Made by a program: the position numbers and the translations under genes. From the NCBI RefSeq assembly GCF_034119865.1, contig NZ_CP139421.1, positions 4,938,501 through 5,002,500 of the forward strand: a stretch of DNA of 64,000 nt, read 5' to 3'. A model generated the notes under the pieces. That model had not been told where the DNA came from. It was given only the letters and a program-made list of their open reading frames with translations, and searched no databases. Source of the DNA: Algoriphagus sp. NG3 (lineage in GTDB: Bacteria > Bacteroidota > Bacteroidia > Cytophagales > Cyclobacteriaceae). This document shows, one piece after another, positions 16,316-24,968 of this stretch. Position 1 is the stretch's first letter; every line of letters begins with the position of its first letter.

Positions 16316-17377
16316 TTATGTTTGAGACAGACCCTGGATTATTCCGTTCAGGTACATCAGATCGCCGAGCTCATGGTAGGCCGAAATCACAATTCGGTTT
16401 ACACTGGGACTATCAGCTGTAGGATAGGCAAAAGATGAGGTGATAATCCCTGCTTTTTCAAATTCTTTCACCCATGAATCCTCCGAATAGGCAAAAGCCG
16501 GAAAATACCTTGAGCCTTTGACTTGTGGTACAGTAGCTGTTTCCTGAGCGAAAATCCCGCAAGCATCTTCTAGCCATGTTTTTTTCTCAAGATAAATATC
16601 CTCCATATCCAGGAAAGTCTGTAGGTGGGCGGGTGAGCCCGGGGACGCCCCTCCAAATAGGGGAGTGCTCTTTATTTTTTCAATTTCTGAATCCGATCCC
16701 AAAATAATTCCTGCTGGTAGTCCCAGCCCTTTTCCCAATGAGCCTGAGACGAGCAGATTGATCGAAGCATGAGACCAACGGGAGTAAGTGCCATAGATAC
16801 TGTTTCCTAAAACCCCGAAGGCATGGCTATCGTCCACCAATAAGCTTACTTCATGTTTTGTTGCTATGTCTTTTACCCACTCATAATCATGGATTTCACA
16901 GTGGAATGGATCTACAGCATTGCCGATTAGGAGGATTTTTTGGGGAGAAAGCTTTTCAGCTTGTTCAAGACAGTGCTTTTTCCATTGTGTAAAATTTAAT
17001 TGTGTATCGATATAGGAACCATCTGGAATCACAGCAGCATGTGCATCAGGAGCGATCCATGTGAGTATAGATGGATCAAATAAAGATTTCCATGCGGCAA
17101 TTCCAGCTAAATATCCAGAGCTAAGCACAGCCGCCGAAGGAGCCGCAGCTGACAAAGCGAAATGCTCTTCGAAATCCTCAAAAACCTGCAGACGTACGTT
17201 GTTGTTTCTACTTTGACCATGATTGGCACCGTATTCAAAAAGATTATCAGCCAGCACATCCAAAAAGTCCATGTTTTGGGCCATCCCCAGATAAGAGGTA
17301 CCGCTGAAATAGAGGTATTCTTTCCCTTCTATTTCTATCATTCTACCTATCCCAGTGTCTAAATAATGATTTTTCAA
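16316..17377 (-). CDS. alpha-oxoamine synthase-like PLP-dependent aminotransferase
   Basis: 353 residues, fold-type I PLP enzyme of the 8-amino-7-oxononanoate synthase/serine palmitoyltransferase group. Seen: YLYFSGTSYLGM near the N-terminus, GANHGQSRNNN, VLSSGYLAGIAA, the PLP-contact DDSHAFGVLG (about 186-195), and the Schiff-base Lys in VSGSLGKGLGLPAG. The SGTSYLG and NHGQSR variants differ from canonical BioF, so another acyl-CoA/amino acid pair is likely. The first in-frame ATG is at 17341, but the 12 residues before it (from TTG 17377) still fit the family's N-terminus, so a non-ATG start is preferred. It lies 8 bases after the VOC gene and is probably co-transcribed. Confidence 0.78.
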   Translation of the reverse strand: MKNHYLDTGIGRMIEIEGKEYLYFSGTSYLGMAQNMDFLDVLADNLFEYGANHGQSRNNNVRLQVFEDFEEHFALSAAAPSAAVLSSGYLAGIAAWKSLFDPSILTWIAPDAHAAVIPDGSYIDTQLNFTQWKKHCLEQAEKLSPQKILLIGNAVDPFHCEIHDYEWVKDIATKHEVSLLVDDSHAFGVLGNSIYGTYSRWSHASINLLVSGSLGKGLGLPAGIILGSDSEIEKIKSTPLFGGASPGSPAHLQTFLDMEDIYLEKKTWLEDACGIFAQETATVPQVKGSRYFPAFAYSEDSWVKEFEKAGIITSSFAYPTADSPSVNRIVISAYHELGDLMYLNGIIQGLSQT

Positions 17378-17385
17378 TTTGTCTA

Positions 17386-17808
17386 TTAGTTGGCGAAAAT
17401 TTGTGATTCATCTTGGAACGACTTGAACTCTAGTGCGTTTCCGCAAGGGTCTAAAAAAAACATGGTTGCTTGTTCTCCTACCTCACCTTTAAAGCGGATA
17501 TAGGGGTCGATGACAAATTCTATACCGTGGGCTTTAAGTTTATCGGCTAATTCATGCCATTCCTCCCAGGGGAGAATAGCTCCAAAATGCCGTACAGGAA
17601 CATTCTTGCCATCCACAGCATTGGTACTTGCCTTAGCCAATTCCTCTGGCTTGATGTGAGCGGAAAGCTGATGACCGAAGAAGTTAAAATCAATCCATTT
17701 TTCTGTGTTTCTACCTATCTCACAGCCAAGTAGATCTCCATAAAATGCACGGGTTTCTTCTATGTCCCGAATGGGGAAAGCTAGGTGAAATGGTTTAAAT
17801 TTGCTCAT
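17386..17808 (-). CDS. VOC (glyoxalase/dioxygenase) family protein
   Basis: 140 residues. Begins [20 protein letters not shown], the usual first beta-alpha unit of the vicinal oxygen chelate fold with a metal-ligand His, and ends [15 protein letters not shown] with the terminal Glu metal ligand. The second half contains [20 protein letters not shown]. Members bind a divalent metal and act on small molecules. It heads a two-gene unit with the oxoamine synthase-like gene and diverges from the patatin gene with 59 bases between starts. Confidence 0.85.
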   Translation of the reverse strand: MSKFKPFHLAFPIRDIEETRAFYGDLLGCEIGRNTEKWIDFNFFGHQLSAHIKPEELAKASTNAVDGKNVPVRHFGAILPWEEWHELADKLKAHGIEFVIDPYIRFKGEVGEQATMFFLDPCGNALEFKSFQDESQIFAN

Positions 17809-17867
17809 AATGTGTACTTTCGTTCAGGGTTTTTCGGCTTCAATTTAGTTGTTTATCCCTAAATAAT

Positions 17868-18779
17868 ATGAAGAAAAGCAAATCGGTATCATTGGTTTTG
17901 AGTAGCGGTGGAGCGCGGGGATTGGCGCATGTAGGCGTGATCGAAGAGTTGGAAAAGCGGGGCTACCAAATAGAAGAGATAGCAGGCTGTTCGGCGGGAG
18001 CATTAGTGGGCGGCATGTATGCAGCTGGCAAAATGAACGAATTTAGCGATTGGATGTGCCACCTGGACAGATTGGATGTGTTTTCATTGATGGATTTTAC
18101 ATTTTCCAGCCGGGGATTCATCAAGGGTGAAAAAGTGTATAACGCCCTGAAAAATGTGGTACAAGACTGCCAGATCGAAGAGTTGAAAATTCCTTTTTCC
18201 TGCAATGCGGTGGACTATCGAACCGGTGAAGAAATCGTATTTAGAGAAGGAAGCCTATATGCGGCCATCCGGGCATCAGGGAGTATTCCTACGGTATTCC
18301 AGCCTGCAAAAATCAACGAATATGAACTTATCGATGGAGGTGTGCTGAATCCTGTGCCCATTTCCTTACTACGGCCTGCTGGCGATAACCTGCTAATGGT
18401 TGTAGGATTAAATGCCCCTGATTCTGAATTAGTCATTCCCCCCACCAAAAATGCGGAAGGGCAACGGTTTATATCCATGCCTAAGTGGCTAAAAGAATAC
18501 AGAAACAAAATGCGGCAGTATTTCCCGGAGCAGGAAAAGGTGCCAAAATCAAATTCCCTGAGTTCGATAAATCTGATGACCCGTTCATTTGATTTGCTTC
18601 AAGATCGGTTTTGTTCGCTTCTGGTAGAAAAATATCCGGTGGATGTCACTGTACAGATTGCCCGAAACCAGGCAGGAACACTGGAGTTTCACCGGGCTGC
18701 AGAATTAATAGAAATCGGCAGGCAGAAAGCCGCCACAGCACTAGATGAATGGGAAAATGCAGATCGCAGAACTGAATAG
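17868..18779 (+). CDS. patatin-like phospholipase
   Basis: 303 residues, no clear signal. Patatin motifs are complete: oxyanion loop SSGGARGLAHVG (about 12-23), nucleophile elbow G-C-S-A-G (about 40-44, Ser is the catalytic residue), and the dyad Asp in ELIDGGVLNP (about 155). Such enzymes hydrolyse phospholipids or other lipid esters through a Ser-Asp dyad. RssA-like bacterial patatins of about 300 residues are the closest type. Its last 35 bases overlap the methyltransferase gene. Confidence 0.88.
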   Translation: MKKSKSVSLVLSSGGARGLAHVGVIEELEKRGYQIEEIAGCSAGALVGGMYAAGKMNEFSDWMCHLDRLDVFSLMDFTFSSRGFIKGEKVYNALKNVVQDCQIEELKIPFSCNAVDYRTGEEIVFREGSLYAAIRASGSIPTVFQPAKINEYELIDGGVLNPVPISLLRPAGDNLLMVVGLNAPDSELVIPPTKNAEGQRFISMPKWLKEYRNKMRQYFPEQEKVPKSNSLSSINLMTRSFDLLQDRFCSLLVEKYPVDVTVQIARNQAGTLEFHRAAELIEIGRQKAATALDEWENADRRTE

Positions 18780-19371
18780 ATTACTAGGTAATATAGATAT
18801 CTATCTGCTGGATCAGATCCTGAAAGGAAGATTCAGCCCTGATATGAAAATACTGGATGCAGGCTGCGGGGAGGGCCGAAATGCTCAATATTTTATCAAT
18901 GCAGGCTATCAGGTGTTTGGGATTGATCAGCAGGATCTAGCTATTCAGTACTTACGGTATGCTGCCAGAAGTCTAAACCCGACATATGATATCCATCGCT
19001 TCCAACTTGGGAGAATGGAAGATATTCCTTTTCATAAAGGCGCTTTTGATGCAGTAATCTGCTCAGCCGTGCTTCACTTTGCGGAAGATGAAGCCAACTT
19101 TTGGCAAATGATGAATGAAATGCTCCGGGTGCTTAAGCCTGGAGGAGTCCTATGGTTCAGGATGACCACGGCTTTTGGAGGGATGTTGGCAGAAAGCAAG
19201 GAGGTCAGTGGTGGTAGATATGTATTACCTGATGGATCTGAGCGATTCTTGCTACAACAGATGCATTTGGACAAGTTAAATGGACTTGGCTTACGGTTCC
19301 TAGAAGCTCCGAAATCAGTACTTGTACACGGGCAGCGTGCCATGGGAGTTTTTGTGATGGAGAAGACGTAA
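18745..19371 (+). CDS. class I SAM-dependent methyltransferase
   Basis: 208 residues. Motif I reads ILDAGCGEGRNAQYF (about 36-50), the acidic end of strand two is FGIDQQD, and motif IV region is FDAVICSAVLHFAED, followed by MLRVLKPGGVLWFRM. This is the methyltransf_11/25 pattern; the substrate is not evident. ATG 18745 lies within the patatin gene; ATG 18757 is an alternative that shortens the 35-base overlap. The overlap suggests coupling with the patatin, perhaps in lipid metabolism (inference). Confidence 0.85.
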   Translation: MNGKMQIAELNRLLGNIDIYLLDQILKGRFSPDMKILDAGCGEGRNAQYFINAGYQVFGIDQQDLAIQYLRYAARSLNPTYDIHRFQLGRMEDIPFHKGAFDAVICSAVLHFAEDEANFWQMMNEMLRVLKPGGVLWFRMTTAFGGMLAESKEVSGGRYVLPDGSERFLLQQMHLDKLNGLGLRFLEAPKSVLVHGQRAMGVFVMEKT

Positions 19372-19444
19372 ATTGATTGTTTATATGGTAAGTTTGAAAA
19401 TATTGGTGGAGTGAACAGCATTGTCCAATTGAATTTTTAGAAAT

Positions 19445-20047
19445 ATGGAGTTACAGTATGCCTTAGAATTGCTTGGGACCATTGTCTTTGCCATCTCTGG
19501 TGTCCTTGCTGTTCGGGAGCGGGAGCATGATATGTTTGGGGCTGGTTTTACAGGTTTCATTACAGCCATAGGCGGGGGTACCCTTAGAGATATTTTACTG
19601 GATAGTTATCCGCTAGTCTGGATTGGAGACGTAAGGTTTCTATATGCTATTTTGATCGGTATATTGGCAGCCTTCGTTTTCCCCAATTTCCTGAGCAGGC
19701 TACGCAGAACCTTCTTTCTTTTTGATACGTTGGGAATAGCTTTTTTCACGGTTTTGGGTGTAGAAAAAGCGCTGAGCCTGGGTGTACGACCTGAGATTGC
19801 GGCTATCATGGGAATGTTTTCAGCGGTAATGGGCGGAGTAATCAGGGATACGCTGACCAATGAAATACCTATTTTATTCAGAAAAGAAATCTATGCCTCT
19901 GCTTGTCTGTCTGGAGCCATTTTCTATTTGGTACTAAATTATTTCGATGTATCCAGAGATGTAAATTTGCTTTCATCCATAGCAGTCATAATCTTGATCA
20001 GGCTTCTTTCTATGAAGTACAAGTTGAGTTTACCTAGATTGGATTAG
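19445..20047 (+). CDS. TRIC-type (UPF0126/YicG) cation channel family membrane protein
   Basis: 200 residues with seven predicted helices in two similar halves. Each half carries the glycine-rich signature: AIGGGTLRDILL (about 41-52) and AVMGGVIRDTL (about 127-137), which face each other in the pore of prokaryotic TRIC channels. The length is normal for the family. The channel is thought to pass K+ or other monovalent cations. A TAAGTTTG -7-like word is at 19389-19396, about 50 bases before the start, but no well spaced TTTG partner is seen. Confidence 0.88.
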   Translation: MELQYALELLGTIVFAISGVLAVREREHDMFGAGFTGFITAIGGGTLRDILLDSYPLVWIGDVRFLYAILIGILAAFVFPNFLSRLRRTFFLFDTLGIAFFTVLGVEKALSLGVRPEIAAIMGMFSAVMGGVIRDTLTNEIPILFRKEIYASACLSGAIFYLVLNYFDVSRDVNLLSSIAVIILIRLLSMKYKLSLPRLD

Positions 20048-20137
20048 AATGACCGGGAGTAAATGAATAATGTTTATTGCATTATATTGGACTCGGTTTT
20101 TCCTAGGGAACTATCGCGTTTTATCAATTATTAATTC

Positions 20138-21031
20138 ATGCATCTTACTCAAAATCACGTGGATTGGAGATCCATTTTGGATCCTTTTTCTATTCTCTAT
20201 ATCATAGCAGGGGTGTTTTGCGCCGCCGCCGCCCTTGAAATGTTCCTTCTGCCCAATCAATTTCTAGATGGGGGAGTTACCGGCATGGCTATTATTGTCA
20301 ATTTGCATTATGGTGTCAATATCAATCTATTATTGGTAGCCTTCAATATCCCTTTCCTTTGGCTTGGCTGGAAGAAGATAGGAAAGACCTTTGCGGTACA
20401 ATCCACTTTTTCAATATTCCTGTTGGTTTTGGTGTTGGAGGTAGTCTCCTTCACGCCGATCACTAATGACATGGTTCTTAGTGCTGTGTTCGGAGGTGTT
20501 TTGATGGGGGTGGGGATAGGTCTGATATTGCGTGGTGGAGGATTGATCGATGGTTTTGAAGTGATCACGGAGTTTGTACACAAAAATTCCCCGCTTTCCG
20601 CCAGTGAGATCACCATGTTTTTCAACTCATTGATTTTCCTGTTTGCTGCCTTGTTTTTCGGAATCGAGCCTGCGATGTATTCTATCATCACCTACTTTAC
20701 GGCGATCAAGATGACCGATTATATTGTAGATGGTCTGGAGGAATACACTGCTTTGACGATTATAAGCAAGAATGACGAAGAGGTCAAAACCCTGATCGTA
20801 AAGCAGTTTGGTAAGGCTATTTCGGTATATAAAGGTGAACGGGGCTATCTGCCAGAGACCTTTCATATCAAGTATCCTTGCGATATCATCATGACAGTCG
20901 TGACTAGGCTGGAAGTACATCGTATCAAGCTGGCAGTGCAGGAAATAGATCCTACAGCTTTTTTTTACTTACAGACAATCAAGGAGGTGAAAGGTGGACA
21001 GATCAAGCATGTGGGTAAGAAGCATGGGTAG
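20138..21031 (+). CDS. YitT family membrane protein (YitT_membrane + DUF2179)
   Basis: 297 residues. Five or six hydrophobic helices (about 15-200) belong to the YitT membrane part, with LEMFLLPNQFLDGGVTGMAI and GVGIGLILRGGGLIDGFEVI as its typical repeats. The C-terminal soluble part (about 210-290), with KAISVYKGERGYLPE and IIMTVVTRLEVHRIK, is the DUF2179/DUF161 ligand-binding-like domain. Role is unknown; transport of a small metabolite is often suspected. Single gene between the TRIC channel and a converging methyltransferase. Confidence 0.88.
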   Translation: MHLTQNHVDWRSILDPFSILYIIAGVFCAAAALEMFLLPNQFLDGGVTGMAIIVNLHYGVNINLLLVAFNIPFLWLGWKKIGKTFAVQSTFSIFLLVLVLEVVSFTPITNDMVLSAVFGGVLMGVGIGLILRGGGLIDGFEVITEFVHKNSPLSASEITMFFNSLIFLFAALFFGIEPAMYSIITYFTAIKMTDYIVDGLEEYTALTIISKNDEEVKTLIVKQFGKAISVYKGERGYLPETFHIKYPCDIIMTVVTRLEVHRIKLAVQEIDPTAFFYLQTIKEVKGGQIKHVGKKHG

Positions 21032-21143
21032 GATTCTTGGATGTTTTTTCCGAGCAGTTCGGGCTTAAAAGGATAGCCTAACCATACCAGCTTTTATAGA
21101 AGGACAGATGTTGCCAAAGAAATTTTATCTATAACTCAGTGGC

Positions 21144-21719
21144 TTACCTTAATTTCGGAATCAGTGCGGGCACCGAAGTTTTATAGCTATGATAATCATC
21201 ACCATATTTTAGCAGTAATTCTTTTTCCTTAATTGAGATCCCAATTGGCAAATAAAGGATAAAACATCCTAAATGAACAGCGGCAGTTATGGTGCCTGAG
21301 AACAGGAAATACCCACTAAAAATCAATAGTAACCCGGCATAAAGTGGATGCCGGATTTTGGAATATAATCCGCTGGTAACCAGTTTTTCTTCCTCTGAAC
21401 TGGGCTCGGATCCCAATAATCTTTTCAAAGAATACTTTTTGCTTGACTTGGTGACGATGATCGTGCCAAATCCGGCTAACATGTATCCAAGGTAATCGGT
21501 TAAGTTGCTTTTCGGAATCAATACCGTTTTGTGGATCAACAGAGCCTGCGTAGTAATCCCTGATAAAATCAAAATAGCCAATAAGGCATGGATAAGGCGG
21601 TACCATTTGTTTGCTTTACCCCATTTTACCTCCAAAATTCTTTTTATCTTGGATGCAGACAGTAGGGAATATAACGTGTAATACAAAACCCAGCTTAGTG
21701 CCAGAAGAACGTAATCCAT
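21144..21719 (-). CDS. ICMT/PEMT-type membrane methyltransferase
   Basis: 191 residues with about five hydrophobic helices. The C-terminal catalytic pattern of the isoprenylcysteine carboxyl methyltransferase/phospholipid methyltransferase group is clear: VTSGLYSKIRHPLYAGLLLI (R-H-P-x-Y near 132) and the late Glu in KEKELLLKYGDDYHSYK. Such proteins methylate membrane-bound substrates with SAM. It diverges from the saccharopine dehydrogenase-like gene with 35 bases between start codons, so both promoters are squeezed together. Confidence 0.82.
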   Translation of the reverse strand: MDYVLLALSWVLYYTLYSLLSASKIKRILEVKWGKANKWYRLIHALLAILILSGITTQALLIHKTVLIPKSNLTDYLGYMLAGFGTIIVTKSSKKYSLKRLLGSEPSSEEEKLVTSGLYSKIRHPLYAGLLLIFSGYFLFSGTITAAVHLGCFILYLPIGISIKEKELLLKYGDDYHSYKTSVPALIPKLR

Positions 21720-21754
21720 TAGGAAGTATCAATTTCGGAGAAACTATAATTTTT

Positions 21755-22963
21755 ATGAAAATCGGAATAATTCGCGAAGGAAAAAATCCACCTGACAAAC
21801 GTGTTCCATTTACTCCTGCCCAGCTTAAGGATATTCAGGACAAGCATCGGGATGAGTTGAGCATTCAGGTACAGTCCAGTTCTTTTCGTGCTTATTCAGA
21901 TGATGAATTTAGGGAAATGGGCGTGGAAGTGGTGGATGATGTCAGTGAATGTGATGTGCTCTTTGGAGTGAAGGAGGTGCCCGTAGCTGACCTGATAGCA
22001 GGGAAAACCTATTTTTTCTTTTCACATACGATCAAAAGACAACCGTATAACCGAGACTTGCTGAGAGCTGTTTTGGATATGAATATCAGGTTGATTGATT
22101 ATGAAGTGTTGAAAGATGGGCAAGGAAAAAGGGTGGTTGCTTTTGGCAGATGGGCAGGAATAGTCGGAGCTTATAATGCGTTTTGGACCTATGGCAAAAA
22201 GACAGTACTATTTGATCTCAAGCGGGCAAATGAATGCCTCAATCTTGGAGAACTGTACCAGGAACTGTCAAAGGTTCAGCTGCCTCCGGTGAAAATTATC
22301 CTGACCGGAGCTGGAAGAGTAGGTAGCGGTGCGATGGAGGTGTTGGATGCTATGCATATCAAGGAGGTTTCAGTATATGATTTCCTGCATCTCTACTATG
22401 AAGAACCGGTTTACGTAAAATTGAAATCTGAAGATTACAATCGCAGAAAATCTGATGGTGGATTTGACAGGGAAGAATTCCATGCTTTTCCGGAACGCTA
22501 CGAAAGCCACTTCCAAAAATTCGCTGAGGCCGGGGAAATATTGATTTCAGGCGCTTATTGGAATCCCGACGCTCCGCGCTTATTTGATTTGAAGGATATT
22601 GCAGAGGAGGATTTCCAACTATCTGTGATCGCTGATGTAAGCTGTGATGTAGGCGGGGCGACTCCTACTACACTTACTTCCAGTACAATTATAGACCCGG
22701 TGTATGATGTGGACCGTCAATCGGGAAATAAAATCCCTGCATTCAGCAGCCAAACGAGTATTTCCGTCATGGCAATTGACAATCTACCTTGTGAGCTTCC
22801 ACGGGAGGCCAGCAAGGAATTCGGTATCCAGTTGACAAATTGGGTGATTCCAGCACTTTTGGAAGATAATTCAGGAATTCTGGAACGTGCTACCATTGCC
22901 AGAGATGGGGATCTGACCCTAGAGTTTATGTATTTGGCAGACTATGTAACTAACTATGAATAA
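21755..22963 (+). CDS. saccharopine dehydrogenase/alanine dehydrogenase-like NAD-dependent enzyme
   Basis: 402 residues from ATG 21755; the frame stays open upstream across the diverging gene, but MKIGIIREGKNPPDKRVPFT is the normal family start, with the substrate-binding K-x-P-x-D-x-R-V pattern. N-terminal AlaDH/PNT-N domain (1-140) and Rossmann domain with IILTGAGRVGSGAMEVL (about 179-195). The SVIADVSCDVGGATPTTL stretch (about 290) is typical of LYS1-like saccharopine dehydrogenases. It probably oxidises or forms a secondary-amine amino acid; lysine metabolism is the family expectation, not shown here. Overlaps deoC by 8 bases. Confidence 0.8.
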   Translation: MKIGIIREGKNPPDKRVPFTPAQLKDIQDKHRDELSIQVQSSSFRAYSDDEFREMGVEVVDDVSECDVLFGVKEVPVADLIAGKTYFFFSHTIKRQPYNRDLLRAVLDMNIRLIDYEVLKDGQGKRVVAFGRWAGIVGAYNAFWTYGKKTVLFDLKRANECLNLGELYQELSKVQLPPVKIILTGAGRVGSGAMEVLDAMHIKEVSVYDFLHLYYEEPVYVKLKSEDYNRRKSDGGFDREEFHAFPERYESHFQKFAEAGEILISGAYWNPDAPRLFDLKDIAEEDFQLSVIADVSCDVGGATPTTLTSSTIIDPVYDVDRQSGNKIPAFSSQTSISVMAIDNLPCELPREASKEFGIQLTNWVIPALLEDNSGILERATIARDGDLTLEFMYLADYVTNYE

Positions 22964-23618
22964 CCTAAACAGATTTTTAGAATCCACCTTACTTAAGCCT
23001 ACTATGACTGGGGCTGATGTGACACTGCTTGTCAGGGAAGCGATAGAGGAGCAGTTTATGGGAGTTTGCGTCCCGCCTTTTTGGCTGAAGCAGGTAAGGA
23101 GAGATCTGGGTGAGGAAAATGTACAGCTGGTGACTGTGATTGGATTTCCTTTTGGATATGCCGACACAGCTACGAAAGTTTTCGAAACCAGAGAAGCAAT
23201 CCGCCAGGGTGCAGATGAGTTGGATCTGGTATGGTCTCAGACTGCGTTTCATTCGGGGATGAGTTGGCCCAAAGTGGAGATCGCACAAATCGCCAAAATC
23301 TGTCATGAAGAAGAAAGAATTTTAAAGGTGATTATAGAGATAGCTTACTTGACAGAGCAACAAATCATGGAAGCCTGTACGATCTGTGAGGATGCAGGGG
23401 CTGATTTTGTGAAAACATCCACCGGATATGCCCACAACGGCGCACAAATAGACCACATCAGGTTAATGCGCAAGACCTTATCCTCCTCAGTAGGTATCAA
23501 AGCAAGCGGAGGAATCAAGACGCTTGATTTTGCGCTGGAGTTGATCAAAGCTGGTGCAGACAGGATTGGAACAAGTTCGGCTAAGATCTTGATGGACTCT
23601 TGGAGGAATTCCGGTTAA
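22956..23618 (+). CDS. deoC: deoxyribose-phosphate aldolase
   Basis: 220 residues, full length. Class I aldolase: Schiff-base lysine K153 in FVKTSTGYAHNGA, a helper lysine in VGIKASGGIKTLD, and conserved Asp in GADELDLVW. It cleaves 2-deoxyribose-5-phosphate to acetaldehyde and glyceraldehyde-3-phosphate in deoxynucleoside salvage. The ATG at 22956 overlaps the end of the preceding gene (ATGAATAA), which implies coupled translation. Its stop TAA shares TTAA with the stop of the converging Na/Pi symporter gene. Confidence 0.92.
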   Translation: MNNLNRFLESTLLKPTMTGADVTLLVREAIEEQFMGVCVPPFWLKQVRRDLGEENVQLVTVIGFPFGYADTATKVFETREAIRQGADELDLVWSQTAFHSGMSWPKVEIAQIAKICHEEERILKVIIEIAYLTEQQIMEACTICEDAGADFVKTSTGYAHNGAQIDHIRLMRKTLSSSVGIKASGGIKTLDFALELIKAGADRIGTSSAKILMDSWRNSG

Positions 23619-24721
23619 TTGCTGAAATAAATCAGTAAAAAAGGAATAATGAAGAAAGTCAACAGGATATAAGCAAAGCCTATAAACTTGCTGTTAACCG
23701 ATTTAGTACCCATGTACTTGGCCAATTGTACTGGGAGATTTCTTAGCCTAGGGAATGGCAAAAAGATCAAAGCCCCAATGAAATTGAAGAGAAAATGGAC
23801 AATGGCCAAGGCGATGGCAGCTTCTGTCTTATATATTGCCGCTAATGCGGCAGTAATAGTAGTCCCTATATTGGCCCCAATGATAAAGGGAAAGGACTTT
23901 TTTACAGACACTTTTTTATTGGCCACTAGGGGCACTATCAGCGAGGTGGTGACGGTGCTGGATTGCACTGCTGCCGTGAAAAAAGTGCCATAAATAAAGG
24001 ACATGTAGGGATTCCTGAAGATCAGCTTGTTTAATTGTTGAAAGCTGTCAAGTACAAATGCTTGGTAAACGGCTGATGACAGGAGCTTGATAGCACCAAA
24101 GACCAGAAAAATAGAAAGAATCATGGTCAGGAATGGGATATCAATCGTACTGGAGATCCACTCAGTTATAGGTCTTGTAAAGACTTTGTTGTAAACGATA
24201 GGGCCAGTGTAGGACTCATTCGGTACAAAGAGGTGGGCGATTGAAATGGAAACCTTGGACAAGAAACCGAAATATACCTCCAATGGCAACAAAAGAACCA
24301 CCGTGAAAATATTGAAAATATCATGAAGCATTCCTGCGGACAAAGCCCTCCTGAATTGTTTTCTATTCATGATATACGAAAGGGAAACCAATGTAGAAGT
24401 CAGCGTGGTCCCTATATTGGCTCCCATCACCATAGGGACGGCCTGTTCCAGTGTGAGGTTGCCCGCAGCCACTACTGCCACTACACTGGCTGTGACTGTG
24501 GAACTGCTCTGAATCAGGGCAGTCATCAAGAGCCCGATAAAAAGACTGACAAACGGATTACGGGTAGCTAAAAGAATATTTTCTGCCACTTCATTGTTTA
24601 AGTGGCTCATGGCTACGGTGAGTAAGTCAATGGCAAAGATGAATAGCAAAAGTGCCAGAAGCATCAGCAGATAGCTTTTGGTTCTATTTACTTTGTTTTT
24701 TTTCAGCTCTAAGCCCTCCAT
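23615..24721 (-). CDS. Na+/phosphate symporter (PNaS/NptA family)
   Basis: 368 residues with about eight to ten membrane helices. The inverted-repeat core of the family is plain: ALIQSSSTVTASVVAVVAAG (about 64-83) with MGANIGTTLTS following, and the second half AAVQSSTVTTSLIVPLVANK with IGANIGTTITA. The Q-S-S motifs form the Na+ and phosphate site. It lacks the C-terminal PhoU-like domain that many bacterial NptA proteins carry. The next gene, on the other strand, encodes a different phosphate-transporter type, so phosphate uptake is a local theme. Confidence 0.88.
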   Translation of the reverse strand: MEGLELKKNKVNRTKSYLLMLLALLLFIFAIDLLTVAMSHLNNEVAENILLATRNPFVSLFIGLLMTALIQSSSTVTASVVAVVAAGNLTLEQAVPMVMGANIGTTLTSTLVSLSYIMNRKQFRRALSAGMLHDIFNIFTVVLLLPLEVYFGFLSKVSISIAHLFVPNESYTGPIVYNKVFTRPITEWISSTIDIPFLTMILSIFLVFGAIKLLSSAVYQAFVLDSFQQLNKLIFRNPYMSFIYGTFFTAAVQSSTVTTSLIVPLVANKKVSVKKSFPFIIGANIGTTITAALAAIYKTEAAIALAIVHFLFNFIGALIFLPFPRLRNLPVQLAKYMGTKSVNSKFIGFAYILLTFFIIPFLLIYFSN

Positions 24722-24937
24722 CTACATGATTTAGGATGTATCCTTGTTTTTGTAATCAACTATTTAGGATTGAGGAGGTAGAGGCTTGAGAACAAGCTTA
24801 CTCTAGAATCCAAATTTTCAATAAAATTATGGGCAAAAGTTGAAATTTTTTTGCGAAAAACAAGATGAAACTATCTTTTTGAAGTAGAAATGTGCTTACT
24901 TAACAATTTGATAATATGGATAGAAGTATATCTTCTT

Positions 24938-24945
24938 TAATTTTG
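24938..24945 (+). promoter_or_regulatory. TAnnTTTG -7 element before the PiT-like gene
   Basis: TAATTTTG lies 23 bases before the ATG at 24969. The nearest upstream TTTG (24907-24910) is 27 bases away, more than the usual 19-21, so only the -7 half is convincing. Confidence 0.4.
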
Positions 24946-24968
24946 CGCGACTGACCTAAAGGCAAACC

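Noticed and set aside
21611..21754. Upstream extension of the saccharopine dehydrogenase-like gene
   Set aside because: It would run across the start of the diverging methyltransferase gene, and the normal family start is at 21755.
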